The position numbers and the translations under genes were made by a program. A DNA stretch of 64,000 bases from Formicarius rufipectus (taxonomy: Eukaryota > Chordata > Aves > Passeriformes > Formicariidae): positions 3,961,610 through 4,025,609 of the forward strand of contig VXAU01000760.1 of the NCBI GenBank assembly GCA_013399695.1. The letters are read 5' to 3'. Positions 10,601 through 24,430 of the stretch are shown here, piece after piece (positions within the stretch are counted from its first letter, which is position 1; each line of letters begins with the position of its first letter). The notes beneath the pieces were generated by a model. It was not told the origin of the DNA. It saw only the letters and a list, made by a program, of their open reading frames with translations, and searched no databases.

Positions 10601-13600
10601 AAATGTACCAAAAGAAAAAAAAAATTACCCTCGACAGATGAATTTATAAGCTCTGAGAGGAACAAAAGCCAACAAGAAAAAGCTCACTGAGTCCACAAGC
10701 CAAATAGCCAGTGTAGAGTCAATAAGGCAGCAAGTAAACCTTTCCTTCAGAAAGACAACCCTGAGAAACACAACGATCCAAGCTTTTCACCTTTCATTAC
10801 ACCAACCTGATGCTCAGAAAGCCTTTTTATAAACTGCCCTCAGTTAGACCGAAGAGCATCAAACTCATATCCAGTGACCAGGAGTCTCTGCCTCATTGCC
10901 AAAATGGTTAACCAAGCCCAAACACAACCTCAGCAAGAGCCAACTCTGCTCTCTGCAACCTCCCATTAGCAACAAAAAGATCGCCTCTTGCATTTCATTC
11001 TCCACTGGACAGGAAGCTCTTTTTGTGGTTTGGCTTGTGGGGATGAATCTGAAATGAAATCAAGTGGAACTGGCAAACTGCAGTGAGCTTGCAGTCAGAG
11101 ACTCTTAAGTCCTGGTGTGAGTGGAAGATTTACACTGCACTATTTAAAAGTCAAGAAATCAATTTCATTCTAGCAGAGATATAAAAATGCTGTAGTGCAA
11201 GATATAACTGAATGAACAAACACATCCACCACATACAACCTCAGCAGGGCTGCTGGACACACTGTTGGACAAGTTGATGATTACTTTTATTCCCAAATAT
11301 TTTCTTTATGTTGCTATTTAGATCACTTGCCTCCTTTGTCTCCCTTCATTGCCTTCCCTTCTCTGTATCCAGTTACCACTGTGTTGAAATTCATTGATGG
11401 ATAAGCCAGTTCATTTCCTGTTCTCTTTCAGGAGTCTTCACAGGGCAAGGAGAGGTGTGGAAGAAGCCAGCAAAGTGAGCATAAACCAGTCTACTCTGTA
11501 GTCACTACTGCAATTGCTTGAAGTTTCCTCCACACACAGTCCTTCCAAAACCTTCCCCTGGTACCTCAAAACCTTCCCATTGAGAACATTGCTTCTGCCA
11601 GGAGAAAGTGGTGTAAGTTTGCATGATCATGAACTCCTGCAAACAGACACCAATCTTCATGTTTATGTTCAAATTACACACAAGCTTTTTTCACTACACT
11701 TTCTTTATTTACATGAGGTTGAAACTGAACATGGAAATCTGATTAAGCACCTCATCATGTTTCAGAAAGATTTTTAGTCCAGGGTTCCTCACAGCTGTTG
11801 TCTCATAGCAGAGGGACAGAGCCCATGGGTGGAGAGGGGAGTAGACTGTTTGCTTTTACTTTGTTCCCCTTCCTTTCCAGCCCACAGAAAGTTCACTTTG
11901 GCACCAGTCCTACAAAAACTTCAATTATACCTAATGGAGAATGAAAAGAGTGAGTATGGGAATGGCTATATACTTCAGACACCAAGGCATGTGCATTTTA
12001 TGTACTCCCCAAGACTCTGGACACTGAAATAATCCCAGAAAGCCATGCAGAGTGCATGTTTTTCACCATTTTTTTATTACTAAAGGATCTGTCCTCAACG
12101 TTCCCTTCTTTGTACATTCCCCATGAGATCTTTGTATTTCCCCTTTAGTTCTTCCTTTCAAACGAAAATGCCAAGTAATAAAATTGAACAAAGACTCTGT
12201 TACTAAGACATTTGGTTCTGGAGACCAAACAACTCAACTGCACTTGCTTCCTGGCACAACTTGACAACACCTGAAATTAAAAGCAAATGGGAAGGTAGCC
12301 AGCTTCAGGAACCACTGAAGATGACTACAGATTTGGCTTGTATTTCAAGGGAAGTGTCAGGCCTACATCACAGAAAGAACAGAGGGAAAGCAATGATAAT
12401 AAACTATTTCAGTTCTTTCTCCCCTGAGTGCTGTAAGACCAGTAACATTCAAAACAAGAAAAAATTACGAAACAAACCACAAACATGAGGAACTCCCAGA
12501 AATAGCAGCACTTGTTCCTTCTGCTATCCTCCACAAACTGCAAATGAAACACATTCCCTGAGGAACACAAGGGAACAGAGAAAAATCACCCCCATCTAAA
12601 TGCAATGGTAGCCATACCCATGAAGTCTGACTAAAACACTGTCAATACTTTTGCAACTCCTTAATGAATCACTATGTGATATGAGTTCCATGCCTTAGCA
12701 AAACCCTTTGAGATTTTTCTAGCTCTCACAAATTTTAGCATCTCCAGGAAAAGTCTGACTCGAAGGTTGGAGAAGAAGAAATACAGTGCCTACCTCAGGA
12801 TGGGCTCTTACACTGCGGCAATGAAAAACAGACCTTTGATATTTCAACTTAATAAAATGCACTAAATACATAATTAAGAAGAAAATATAGCTAAACAACT
12901 CTTTTTATTGCTAAATGAGCCCTTAGATAAATATGCCTGATTTATAATTTGTTTGTGTTATCAAATTCTGGATCAAGGCCACAGCAACACAGACTTCTGC
13001 ATAGACAACAAAGAATATAACCTCACTGTCTCTGTGGTTTATGACACTATATTACAATTTAACCAGAAATTTCTCACTCAACAATGTAACAGTATATTAG
13101 CAGGCTAAACAAAATATTTTAAAGGGACAAGTATGTCCCAAAGAGTATAATGATGGAAAACAATAGTGCCATACGGCTTTTAATTTCCAGAGCCATGGTT
13201 CCCAGTGTCTCCAAGGTCCTGTTTTCAGTGGATTTAGTGCTTGCCTGTGTCTTCAATGCAGTCACTTTACATTTGGATCCTGTTTTTCTAACCAGCATAG
13301 AAAGAGCTGAAAGAGATCCTTAGCCCCTGTGAGTGAATCAGGCTATCTGGGCTCCAGAGATGGTCATCTCCTGGGAATTTCTCAAGGCATCAGGATGTCT
13401 TTTACAGAGGGAGCTCACTTATTTTTCTGGTTAATTTAATCACAGCATCACCTAAGTGCCTCTCCCAGAAAAATTACCTTGTCTCCAACCCATTTTCTTG
13501 GCACATGTTACAGGTCTAAGGTGGTGAGCCTGTAAAGCAGCCAGAAATACAGTCCTTAACAACCTGAAGCAAAAACTGAGACATGGAGATTTCTATGGTA

Positions 13601-16474
13601 CTCATTTCAGACAAGATGAAAGACCAAGCCTAGGATGGGAGAGTCTGGAAAGCAGCACTCCAAAGTGGAGGGCTGTCTGGAGGAAAAAAAGGGGATGGGG
13701 GCAAAGGTCCTCTTCTCTGGGGACAGCTCTCCTTACCACTGCTGCAATTTATGTCATCTATTACAGCAGTTTGCCCCCAGAACAATTCAGATGGCTGGAG
13801 GTCAAACAAATCACTATTCACACCAGAGGTACAGCAAGCTCTGAGGAGCTCCCTTCATGTCCACAGTTCATCTTTCTGTATTACAGAGGTCATGGCTTTT
13901 AAAAAGGGCAGAACATTAATTTTCATAGTTTCCACTGGCCCTTAAGTTGACTTTGCAAAGACAAAATCTATGGCAAATAGCCCTGTTGTTGGTATGTTTG
14001 ACAAAGGACAAAGTGGTGCAAATTTTAGGGATCTAAGGAACAAAGAAATGACTTATGATGAAAATAAATAAACTCTTTGCTGTTTTCTTGACATTCACTG
14101 TCTGTGTACAACAATGAATATATAGAGTTCAAAATATAATAATAACATTATAAAAAGGCCTCAGTATTGCAGTTCTCAGCCAAACAAAACTGCCATCTGG
14201 ATTTAAAAAATTGCTCCAATTTATATTTGCAGGGGATTTATGTATTTGTATGAATAGTAAAAAAGAAAGGATATAAAGACAGAGTAGGAAAATACAGTGG
14301 TGGGATCAATAATGATTCAGAGCACTCACTGAACATGCAGAGCAAGACACTCATCTACTCTCCATAGCCTACATTGCTTTAGAAGTCAGGGTAAAGGAAC
14401 AGCAGCTTTGCTCATTCCTATTTTCTGCTTTCCTGTTTTGCATAATAAGCTTACCAAGGTTTTCCCACCCGAAAAAATCAACATATTGCTATGACTGCAA
14501 TATGTATCTGCTAAATATCTCAGAAGCCTCAGAAGTTGTACGATTGTTTTCCATATAAACAATTACTCTAACATTTTCCATCAACAAGGTATTTCACAGC
14601 TCTGTAACAAGTAAACATTCGGTCTCATTTATCTTCATCCTAGAGTTACTACTTTCCATACAGTTATTAAAATTATTTAATAGAATAAGCAGATCTTTTA
14701 AGAGCTTAATAGTTTCTCAATCATGTTAAACTAAGAGCCCATCCAGTGCAAAATACTTTCTCCAGCACTTTCCAGGATCAGACAGGAAGCAAGAATAAAG
14801 AAGCAGAGTCCAAACTGGCAAAGCAATGGCTAAGGCTGGAACAAACTGCCCACAGGGGAAGGTTTCTCTTCCCCAGAGAGCAGGAACCAAATATTTCCAG
14901 GCATTTCAAGAAAGCCCATGGGTTTAGAATGCTCTCTCCATTTGTTTTGAGATTTGACAGAGAAACTTTCAAAAGAGCTCAGACAGATCACGTTTCAAGC
15001 ATTCAAAGAAAAGCTGACCACTCTTTCAGTATCTAAAAATGCAGGCAGAAATTTGGCAACAGAAATAGGTATGTGCATTAACAAACAAGGAATTACACGT
15101 CCTTTAAAATTCTGTAGCTCTCTCCACATAACCTGAAGCAAGCAAAGGCAAAGTGCTCCTGTTCCCAGGGAGACTGATAGAACACTACTATGACACAGTG
15201 GTACTTTTACTCAAGGATTAGAACCTTTGCTAAGTCTCTGTTAATAGTATCATTTCCTACCAAAGCTGTTATTATTTTGGTTAAATAGATTTAAATAGAA
15301 AATAACATATATTTTAGGTTTAATTATGCAGGAGCTTAAATATGACAGCACAATAGAAAGCAAACAGCATCTTGGGTAGCAAAGAATATACTTTATGCTA
15401 AAAATGTAGATACCACAGTACAAGCACACACTGTATTATTTGTCCCCTATTATCAGCCCTTAGCCTTCCACTCGTTTCCTCTGCTGTCTCCTCATCAAAA
15501 CAAATTGGTATCTCTTATTGGGCCAAAACCAGGCAGAAAATTCTTTAATTACAGTGCAAACCCACAAAGAGCATTGAAGTTCAAGCCATGTATGCAAAAA
15601 TCAAAACTGAGCAGATCAACCCAGCTCTTCCTGTGAGAGAATCTTACTTACAAGAAAACAGACTGCATCTAAAATAAACTCATGAGGGGAGGAAGAACAA
15701 ACACAAAAAACCTGCAGTGTTTCTTAGTCCAGGCAAGGGCAGCCAGCACAGGATGCTGCTTTGGAGGATCTTGTTTACCTTATCTTTTCCAAGGAGAAAA
15801 AGATGAAATAAAGGCTAGTCCCCACCCGAACAACCAAGTACTACTGCAGACAATACAGATTATAATTTGTCTTCGTGTTTTGTCATTAGCAAGGTAAGCT
15901 TTTTAATTTCATTTTAAAAAGTAGATACAAAACTACTGCATCTCCCCTTCTCACAAAAGCACCACAGAGATTATAAAAATCTCCACACTTAAACCAACTA
16001 CAGCAAAAACAAGGCTGCCCCTCCCATGGCAGCAAGATCATGTAATATGCACTGGTGAACTGTAGCACAGCCCTTCCTTCTGGGGATGAGCTCGCTAACG
16101 CCCTGAAATGGCATTAACGCATCATAATGCCTGTGACTGCCTCAGGTTCCCAAGATCCCAAACTGGTCAGCAGTGCAAACAGACAGCTTCCTATCTGCAT
16201 GCTTAAAGTGACACTGTGCTATTTTAACAGGCTATGCACATATATATACACTAGCCAACAACAAAAATAATCCTATTAAATTATTTATAACACCTTTCTT
16301 TTTAAAGAAGCATTTAGCAAGCTGCATCATTAAAATACAACCAGCAGCTGCCTGCATGTCCTTATATACCCCAAATTCAGACTTTAGAAGGGGAAGTGAT
16401 TAATGGGATTACTGGGGGAAACTGCAGGGGCAATTTTTGAGCAAGCAGTGCAATTAATGGAAACAGAGAATGGG

Positions 16475-16490
16475 CTCTAGCTAGCTAGAG
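16475..16490. repeat. 16 bp perfect palindrome
   Basis: CTCTAGCTAGCTAGAG reads the same on both strands, with no spacer. The next bases outward do not pair. It contains overlapping TAGC repeats, so it may have arisen by slippage. No flanking repeat structure is evident. Confidence 0.9.
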
Positions 16491-16908
16491 TGCTATCCTT
16501 GCAAAAAGAGAGGCAGCTTTCCAGTGATTGCAGCACTAGGGACACTGCCTTGTTCAGTGGCCTAGTGTCATTAAGAGGTGTCTCCCAACAGTGGCAGGGG
16601 ACAGGGGGAACACTGCCCTTACACCACCTACCCTCCCGCACACTCTGCAGACCAGGTCCTGGTTACATAAACATCCAAGAACCTGCAAATACAAAGGACA
16701 GGCACACTTAAAGCAAGGTAACTTCACTACTTTCTTCCATCTGCCTTCCTTCTTGCCTGCAATTTGCTCTGCTTCTTTGCTCCCAGGAAAGTACAATCCT
16801 GGCAATGGACAAGTGCCCCACACCAGCACTGCCTGTGCCAGCTGGGTGATGGAAATTAGTGTGAGCAGCCTGGGACAGAGTGCAGAAGCTACAAAAACTA
16901 CAGCCATG

Positions 16909-16974
16909 TTTATATAGGGTCATACAGTTAATACAGTTTATATAGGACCATACAGCCATACAGTTTATATAGGG
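16909..16974. repeat. 27-28 bp minisatellite, about 2.4 copies
   Basis: Units begin at 16909, 16937 and 16964 with TTTATATAGG. The first two continue with a CATACAG motif and a second ATACAG before the next unit. The first unit is 28 bases, the second 27, and the third breaks off after about 11 bases. The units also contain TATATA words resembling TATA boxes, but nothing suggests a promoter. Confidence 0.85.
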
Positions 16975-17882
16975 AGGACTGAAAATGTGTGGAACAGAGA
17001 AAGAGCCACGACATGACCTGCAGAAAGCTCTTGAGGGACACACAGCTGTTTCCAGGGCCAATTGCAAACCAGAGGACACCTGTCATAGGGGAGTGCATGG
17101 ATGGCCCTGGATGATCCATAAGTATACTCCCGTGTTCCTTACAGTCACTCAGATATAGTTAATGTGACAGTAAACCAATGACTAGAAGGAAGACTGTAAG
17201 GTTTACCCAAACACTTTTAATTTAAGATATTCGGATGAAATTTTAGAAGGTGAACAGAAGAAATTCCATGGAGTGGTCCAAAAAAACAGTGTATCTCAAG
17301 GGTGGGTCATACAGCAGAGGATACCAGCCAAAAAGGCTAATAAAAACAGAGAAGCTGTGAGTTCCCAGCAGAACTGCCACCTGTGCTCTCCTGGAGGTGG
17401 TCCAAGAGGATGACGGCATGATACCACATGCCAAAGCAAAATCTACTCGCCATTTTATGAGGCTATTGCCCCTTGGAAAAACACATACCCAGTATGATTA
17501 CGTTTAGCAAGTAAGAACCTTAGGGAAGGCGAAAATCACTTTGGCTACTACTTATAGATTGGGTTTGGACTTGTATTAAAAACTGTCTGGAAGAGATTAG
17601 GAAACCAAACATGTCTCTTTGATGTAGAGTCCAAACTGCTCTGGAGTTTCTCGTTGAAAGGAAAACCCTCTTTAGGCTTTAGGGAAAGAAGACGAAGTCC
17701 TTCACACTTTCCAGCCAACACTTCAAACTTACACAACACAATGCCAGGTATACCAAAATCTAATTAAATCAAAGATGCAATGGTAAGAACAGGTTCCATC
17801 TTGCTTGCCTTTTTCTCCAATTCCAGCAACTAACCTGCCACTTTCAGGGACCTACTTTTTTTTGAAAGGAAAATGAAGTAAG

Positions 17883-17899
17883 CACACACACACACACAC
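17883..17899. repeat. short CA microsatellite
   Basis: About eight and a half CA units on the plus strand. It is short enough that little length variation would be expected. Confidence 0.8.
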
Positions 17900-20800
17900 C
17901 ATAAAACCAGAAATTTGTATCCAAGGGTGTCCAGCAAGTATAGAAAAGGAGATAAAGCTCTGGGTTTTGCCAAATGGCACAGTCCTCATAGGCCTGGAAA
18001 AATTCTGAAAGAATCAACAGTAGACTAACACAAATCCTTCCACATAGATGGCTAAAGACATACACAGCAGCTTTCATAACACTTAAAGACCTTGCCTTAC
18101 TTATGTGTACAGTCATTCTCTTTGATCACTATGTAACTGGATAGGGAATGTGAACTCCCATAATCCCAGTTTCTTCCACTTATGCACTTCTCAGCAGATG
18201 AGTCTCAGATGAACAAAGCCCTAATCACACCTGAAGGACATTATCACATACACAGCACTGCCAAAAAAACAAATACCTCATGTTGTGAAGTCTCACTGAA
18301 TTTCTGGTTGGAAGGAGCTGTGAGGAATGGCTTGAAGTTACTAAGAAACTAGTGGGTTCTGTGATGCTTTTTTTAAAACTGAAAAGACAGACTGGTGTGC
18401 AACTCTAACAGCAAAGCAACACGATCTCATCAAGGTCACAGAGCAAAACAGACCTTGGTGTTCCTAGTGATCCCTGTCAGCCCATGTGAATTTATTGTGT
18501 GCTTTGGCAGCAGAGCACAGCAGTGGTCATCCCTGCTCCCCTTCTCAGTGATTTCAGCAACAGCTGAAAAGGGAATTTTGACACCCTTGAACAAGAGAAG
18601 GTGTAAAAGTTGGTCAGGAAGAAAACCAAGAGCAGAGCTGGGGGTGCTGGTAACATGCATGAGGTAAGACACACGCTCCTGCTAGCAAAGACCACAGAGG
18701 AAAACAAAAAGTTCTCCCCTCAGCAACAGCATCAGTAACACCTTTCCAAAAACTTGGAGTTCTATGATCTGGTTTTGTTTGATCTATCAGAACCAAGATA
18801 GGCTAGCCAGTAAAAGTACTTGAAGCAACTGCAAAGTCCAGACTCCTGTTCATGATTTGAATACCAAGTAGCCATGTGAGCATCAATCCAAGGTATCTCA
18901 TACTGCCTGAGTTATTTCTAAGCCATTGCCTAAGAGGCAGGTTGTGTGGACTTTGACCCTCTCTGCCTTTGGTCACCAGCATTTTTGAAATGGAAGAAAC
19001 AAACATGACTTCAACGTTTGCACAGAGCACAGAAAGTAGAACTATAGAGGCCAGCACAGTCTCTCACACACTGATGTCTGTCATTTGAAGCAATCTCTGT
19101 TCTTTAATGATGAAGCCCTTCAGATGTTTACTCCCTCACCTCCATCTTCAGCAGCACAGTCCATGGTCACTCATATTAAAGGACTCAAACCTGAACGCAA
19201 ATCTGGAAAGCGCTCAGAGACCTGACAAAAAACTAAAAAGGGCTTCATAAACTGTGTTTCAGTGGGGAAATCTGTGTTTAGTATATACAACTAGATGCCT
19301 GAGACACCAGGTTTATGCACAGCTCAGTAGTACATCAAGGTCATGTGGGGAAATGCGGGTGTCCTACTACATCATCTCCATAACAGATGAAAGCAAAGTC
19401 GTGGTGCCAGAGGTGGAGTAAGACCCAACGGCCAAAATAAATACTGTGCTTGTAATGTAGCTCAGGCATCATTGTAATAGATGTAATTGCACCAAAACAG
19501 AAAATGATCAAAATCCATTCTGTTGGCTCATAAAGTGTTCTGGCATGATCAAGCCAGTTTGGAAGGAAAGCTCATGGTCCTATGGAGATGACACACTTGT
19601 TTGGACAAGCTAGATTAGTTAGGTTCAGAGAAGTTATTGTGCAAGGTGTGCATGATCTCTCTAAGCTGACAGGAGAAGAAAGGCAAAAGGACATTGTATA
19701 CTAAGACAGGGCAACCAACAATATCTGGATATCACAAGAAGTCATATAAAGTGCTTACCATCACCATAGCACTGGCACAGCTGTACTGTGAATGTGACCT
19801 TCCCAACTCCCAGTCACAGCCCAGAAAACATTCTAATCACCACAGGCTGGCCTGTCAGGGAGGAGGGTGTAGGTGGGTAAGCACTACTCAGGAAGAGGTG
19901 GCAGTGGGGAGCCCAAATCCAGCTACCCACACCCTCCTCAGCACCCCATGCTGCTGCCACCTTCATCCAAACTACACTGGAATAAGATTGTCCCCACATC
20001 CACCCTGTGGTGGGGCTCACCCAGCCAGCAAGAGATGGAGTTCACACACGCTTCTCCCATCTTTCAGCACCAGCTGGCAGAGCTTCTCAGTCACCAGGAC
20101 ATGGGCTGGAGCAGCATCTGCTCCTTCAGAGGTGATTCTGGGGTCTGAGCACCTCTTCCAGGTCAGTGGCAGAGAATCAGACCTTTTGTTTATTTGTCAA
20201 GCAGATCCAGAGTGACCCAAGTATGTAATAGCTCAGCATTTTATAACCAACGTATGCTAAATGATAAAATATAAATGCACATTTCTGCTCTGTGACTGTC
20301 AGACAGTAGCAATGAAAACTCCGGACAAAGTAGTAAAGGAATCCACCAGGTTACATGGACAGAGTCCTAAAGGTTTCAAAATGTTTGGCTTAACTTCCTG
20401 AATGCCTCTTTCAAGCCCTAAATCATCACTGGAAATCAAGTTCTAGAACAGAAACTCGAAAGAAGTTAGTAATACATTTTCCCATGACAGTCCATTGCTA
20501 CTTAGAAGGAAAATATAGTGTTTTCTTCATTTGTTAAGATAAAAATGAAGAATGGTTTCCCGTCTTAAGCCTTTAGAGGATAGACTGTTTCTGCTGCACT
20601 GCTGTTAAACCCATTTTATAGTTCCACTGCCAAGAAAAAGGAACATCACACTTAAAAAATTATTGCAATTACCAGCCATCAAGGATGCAGCATATAATGT
20701 AGTACAAATTCCTTACAAATTTTATAACTTCAGCTGATGTTCCTTTTATCTCAAATAAGCAAGAGCCTAGAAAGTAATGGCCTTTTTTGCTACTTTAGTA

Positions 20801-23800
20801 CAAACCAGAAAGCATAATAAGATTTTGTTTTTGAAGGGCTTGCATACTTATCCCTAGAGTATTTAATGTCACCCCATGGGTATCCATATACAGACACAGT
20901 CACTTGTGAGATGAACTTACATAACTTGAAAAGAATCAAAGATTCCTGAAAATACCAAGGCAACAGAAAATACCATTGACATTTGCAGGCAAGAAAAAAA
21001 CTGTAAGAAAGAATTCTGAAACTCTGAAATTTCAGTCCTGGTCTGATGTGGCCTCCCATCATGGAAAGCTGACATTTAAAAGACTGTTTAGAGAAAGCTG
21101 GATGATGTCTGTGCCCACTGCCAATGTGCGGTCACACAGATGTCAGTGAAGCCGCAATCATTTGCCCTGCCTGGGGCTGTGTGATCACTACCAGACAGCA
21201 TGTGGAACAAGGAAATGATCTGTGGTGGATGGGACCCACTTTTCCCACTTTTTCAAAAAGAGTCATTAAACTTAACAATGCTCTGTGACAGACACATCTC
21301 CAGAGGGAATCATCATTCTTCCTTAGCTGCAGAGGTATCTCATCTTCATTAGGAACTGGAGTTCTATCAAGTGCATTTATTCAGAAATATTGCTGAGGTT
21401 CCTCTTCCAACAGCTGCCTTCATAGTTACATATGCAAAACAGTAGGCTGGAGTTAGCCATTAATCTCACAAAACAGAATTAGGTTGATGTCACGTAGTTT
21501 GAATAGTAATTATAGTATGAACGAGAAATTGTTCGTGGTAATAAAAATCGTTATAAACAATTCCAGATCCACAGAGTATGATGGATGATTTGTTATGAGA
21601 CTGAATAGTGTTTTAAATATTGCATTGCTTAAATTCCAGCACACAGCACCATATTCAAATTTAGGGTAACTCATCTGATTCACCCCAAAGCTTTCCTTAA
21701 CCTATCATATCTTAATTTAGAAATACAGGTACAGCTAGTTGCCCACTCAATGGTTTTGCCAACAAGGTCAACTTGACGTTTTATTTGAATTCTATATGAG
21801 TAAAAACAAATCTTGGGAGCTACTGTGAGGTTTTAGTCCTGCAAACACAGTGCAGTCTCAAAGTGTCAAAAAGAATCTTGGAAGGATCGTTAAAGTTGGA
21901 TGAAAAAGCCAGCACTGCCCAAACTGCAGACGGTTATATCCAGCAATGGATGCAGCAGTTGCAACACCTGCCTCCAACACAAACGCTCTTCATAATGGCA
22001 CCTTCTGGGGTAAAAAATACTGTAGCAACCCAACCAAATATCATTTTCAATGGGTATTTTTAAGCTTTAATCTACCTTTGGCAGTCTGCTAGTTTTTATT
22101 ATTCCTCCTCCTATTTTTCTGGAGTAAAAATGATGGAAATATGTTGGTTTATTTTTGTTGCCACTTGACAGCTAATCAAATTTGATATTTATATTGTACT
22201 GGGATAATGAAATGTCAAGATACATCTTATAAAAACATTTCTGAAGATAGCAATTTAACCTTCAGCAATTCAATTTGATTCAATGGTGTCTACATGCTTG
22301 CAAATAACTTTATTTTACATCCCTGAAACCTGATGGCAGAAATAAACCCTTCCCCTCTTAGGTTGCTGGGTCTAGAGTGCCACTCGGTGGCCAAATACAG
22401 ACACTCTTGTCATAGCAGACACCTACCTAATACCAGTCAAAACACCTCACAGAGTCTCCAGTTTGGGATATATTGGATTTGGAAACAGTCATTCTGCCAT
22501 TACTCATGACAGCCTAACACAATAAGAGATATTTTTATTCCTCATATGAACTGTGGTCAAGACACTCTGGTGACAGTCAACTCGTCCTTGGTGAACTAGA
22601 GAGCCTCCAACTCTACAAGCTGACTCTCACATCTCACATCACAAAAAACACAGCTCCAGAGCCAGGATGTAACAAACATGTCCTCTGCTCATCAAGCACA
22701 GAGACCTGCCACCCATTCTCAGCAGTGGTTAACTTTGAATGTTTAGCAATGAAAAGCTTGTATTTATTTAGGTTTTTTCAACCTAAACAATCAAGTTTCT
22801 TTACATAAACCAACAGCACATTTTAAACAGAGAAGGAATCAGAAACTAGGGCAAGGCAGGCAAACAGCAGCTTGTAAAACTGAGAGCATCTTCTTATGGT
22901 ACCACTTGTACACTGCTATCACAGGAAAATAAATTCCTATTTCTTTATGTGCAGTATATTGTAACTCCGAGCCAGTGCTGAAGTTGCATCACTCTGATCT
23001 GGCCTGTCTCAAGGGCAAAGTATCATCAGAAAACCTCCACTTCCTCTTACTCAGTTGCCTCCCAGACACTGAGAGGCAACAGGGATTTTTCTTCCTGCTA
23101 GGTTTGTTTTTACAGCAGCAGCAGCACTCACGTTCAGCATAAGCACCACCCACATGGAAGGTGATAAAAGATGGAAAAGATTAGTTTATGCATGAACCAC
23201 ATCTTTCACCCCGCAGAGAGTAAGAAAAAAATCAGTCCAAAATTTAAGATCTCCCTTACGATAAGCTGGGTTAGTTGCATTGTTCCTTTTCCCCTTGGAT
23301 AATAAAATATATGGGAATGGAGAGCAGAAGTGAATATCTTGGATGAAGGATCTCAACTGCAGAAATGAGATTTCATTTTATATATAAAAAAGTCAAATAT
23401 CCATTATTATTATTTTTACTGTAAGCTTTCCAAATTGCTAGCCAGGCCCTCCCACCCCCCAACATTTTCACATCTTGTTTTCTCTCAAGGGTAAATGCCT
23501 CATGGTACATTTTAATCAGAGTCCCTTTTAGAGTGTTATCTGAATAAATCCCAATTAGATCAAATTAGCTGAGTATTCAGAGCTCTTCAATAACCCATCC
23601 ATACTGTTTTAAAGTGATGAAAAAATACTATCTTATTCTAACTTTATATCAGACCATAAACAAGTGTCAACTATAACAAAAGGCAGGGAAAAAACAATGC
23701 ATTCTTAATTCAACAAGACATTAACTCATCCTGCATCAGTCCACACCACTGGGCAAGGCTCCTGCTTTGACATGACTCATATGTGGGGCATCAGTCTACA

Positions 23801-23993
23801 GGAATGAGAAACTGCCTGTAAAGCCAAAGTTGCTGCACAGGACTTGTACTCACACAGGAAAACTTCAGAGGCTCAGGACCTCTTTGAAGGTGTGTTTACT
23901 CACTTCATCTAAGCCTGGGATGCTCTAAATATTTACAGTGATACAAAGTAAGGTCACTACAACTGTGCCTGTTCTGTGGTGGCACAAATGTCT

Positions 23994-24017
23994 GGGGGGG
24001 GGGGGAAGAAAAAAAAN
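23994..24017. repeat. G12 run followed by A-rich run with an unresolved base
   Basis: Twelve G are followed by AAG and a run of A that ends in an N at 24017. The ambiguous base in a homopolymer context suggests that assembly or consensus quality is limited here, so the run lengths should not be trusted exactly. Confidence 0.85.
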
Positions 24018-24411
24018 ACAGTTTTTGTAAGGAATCTCAGAGCTCCCCATTCCCCAGGATTTCATCACATGAGGACCAATCAGAAGCAGCTGTGGCATGC
24101 AGAAGGCTTTTCATAGCACCATTTTCTTAAACCAGAAGTTTAGAAACAGTGACAGTGTGCTGAAACCATATCATCCTTCCACAGAGGAGCTACTAGCAGG
24201 GCCCTAAGAGATGCCAACATTTCCACCAAACCAGCAACAAAGCCATCATCTGGTTTTGCTCTCACAGTTATCAAAAGCAGTATATTCCAAATACCTTCAA
24301 ATCCCTGTGTTCTAATACAAATTGTGTTCAACCAGTGAACATCTGCAAGCAGCTGAACTTTGTGTTATTTCCCATTTGAAAATGGAAAAAAGGGACATGA
24401 TTTGCTGAGAC

Positions 24412-24430
24412 CAGGTGAGCTCCTCACCTG
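24412..24430. repeat. short hairpin with inverted E-boxes
   Basis: Two perfect 8-base arms, CAGGTGAG at 24412-24419 and CTCACCTG at 24423-24430, are separated by three bases. Each arm contains the CAGGTG/CACCTG E-box that ZEB and Snail family repressors recognise. Binding is only a possibility. Confidence 0.6.

Noticed and set aside
19694..20215. 173-codon plus-strand open frame, the longest in the window
   Set aside because: The peptide is rich in Ser, Thr, Pro and His with no domain. Part of it lies in locally GC-richer sequence, where opposite-strand frames are open too. There is no evidence of splicing signals or homology.
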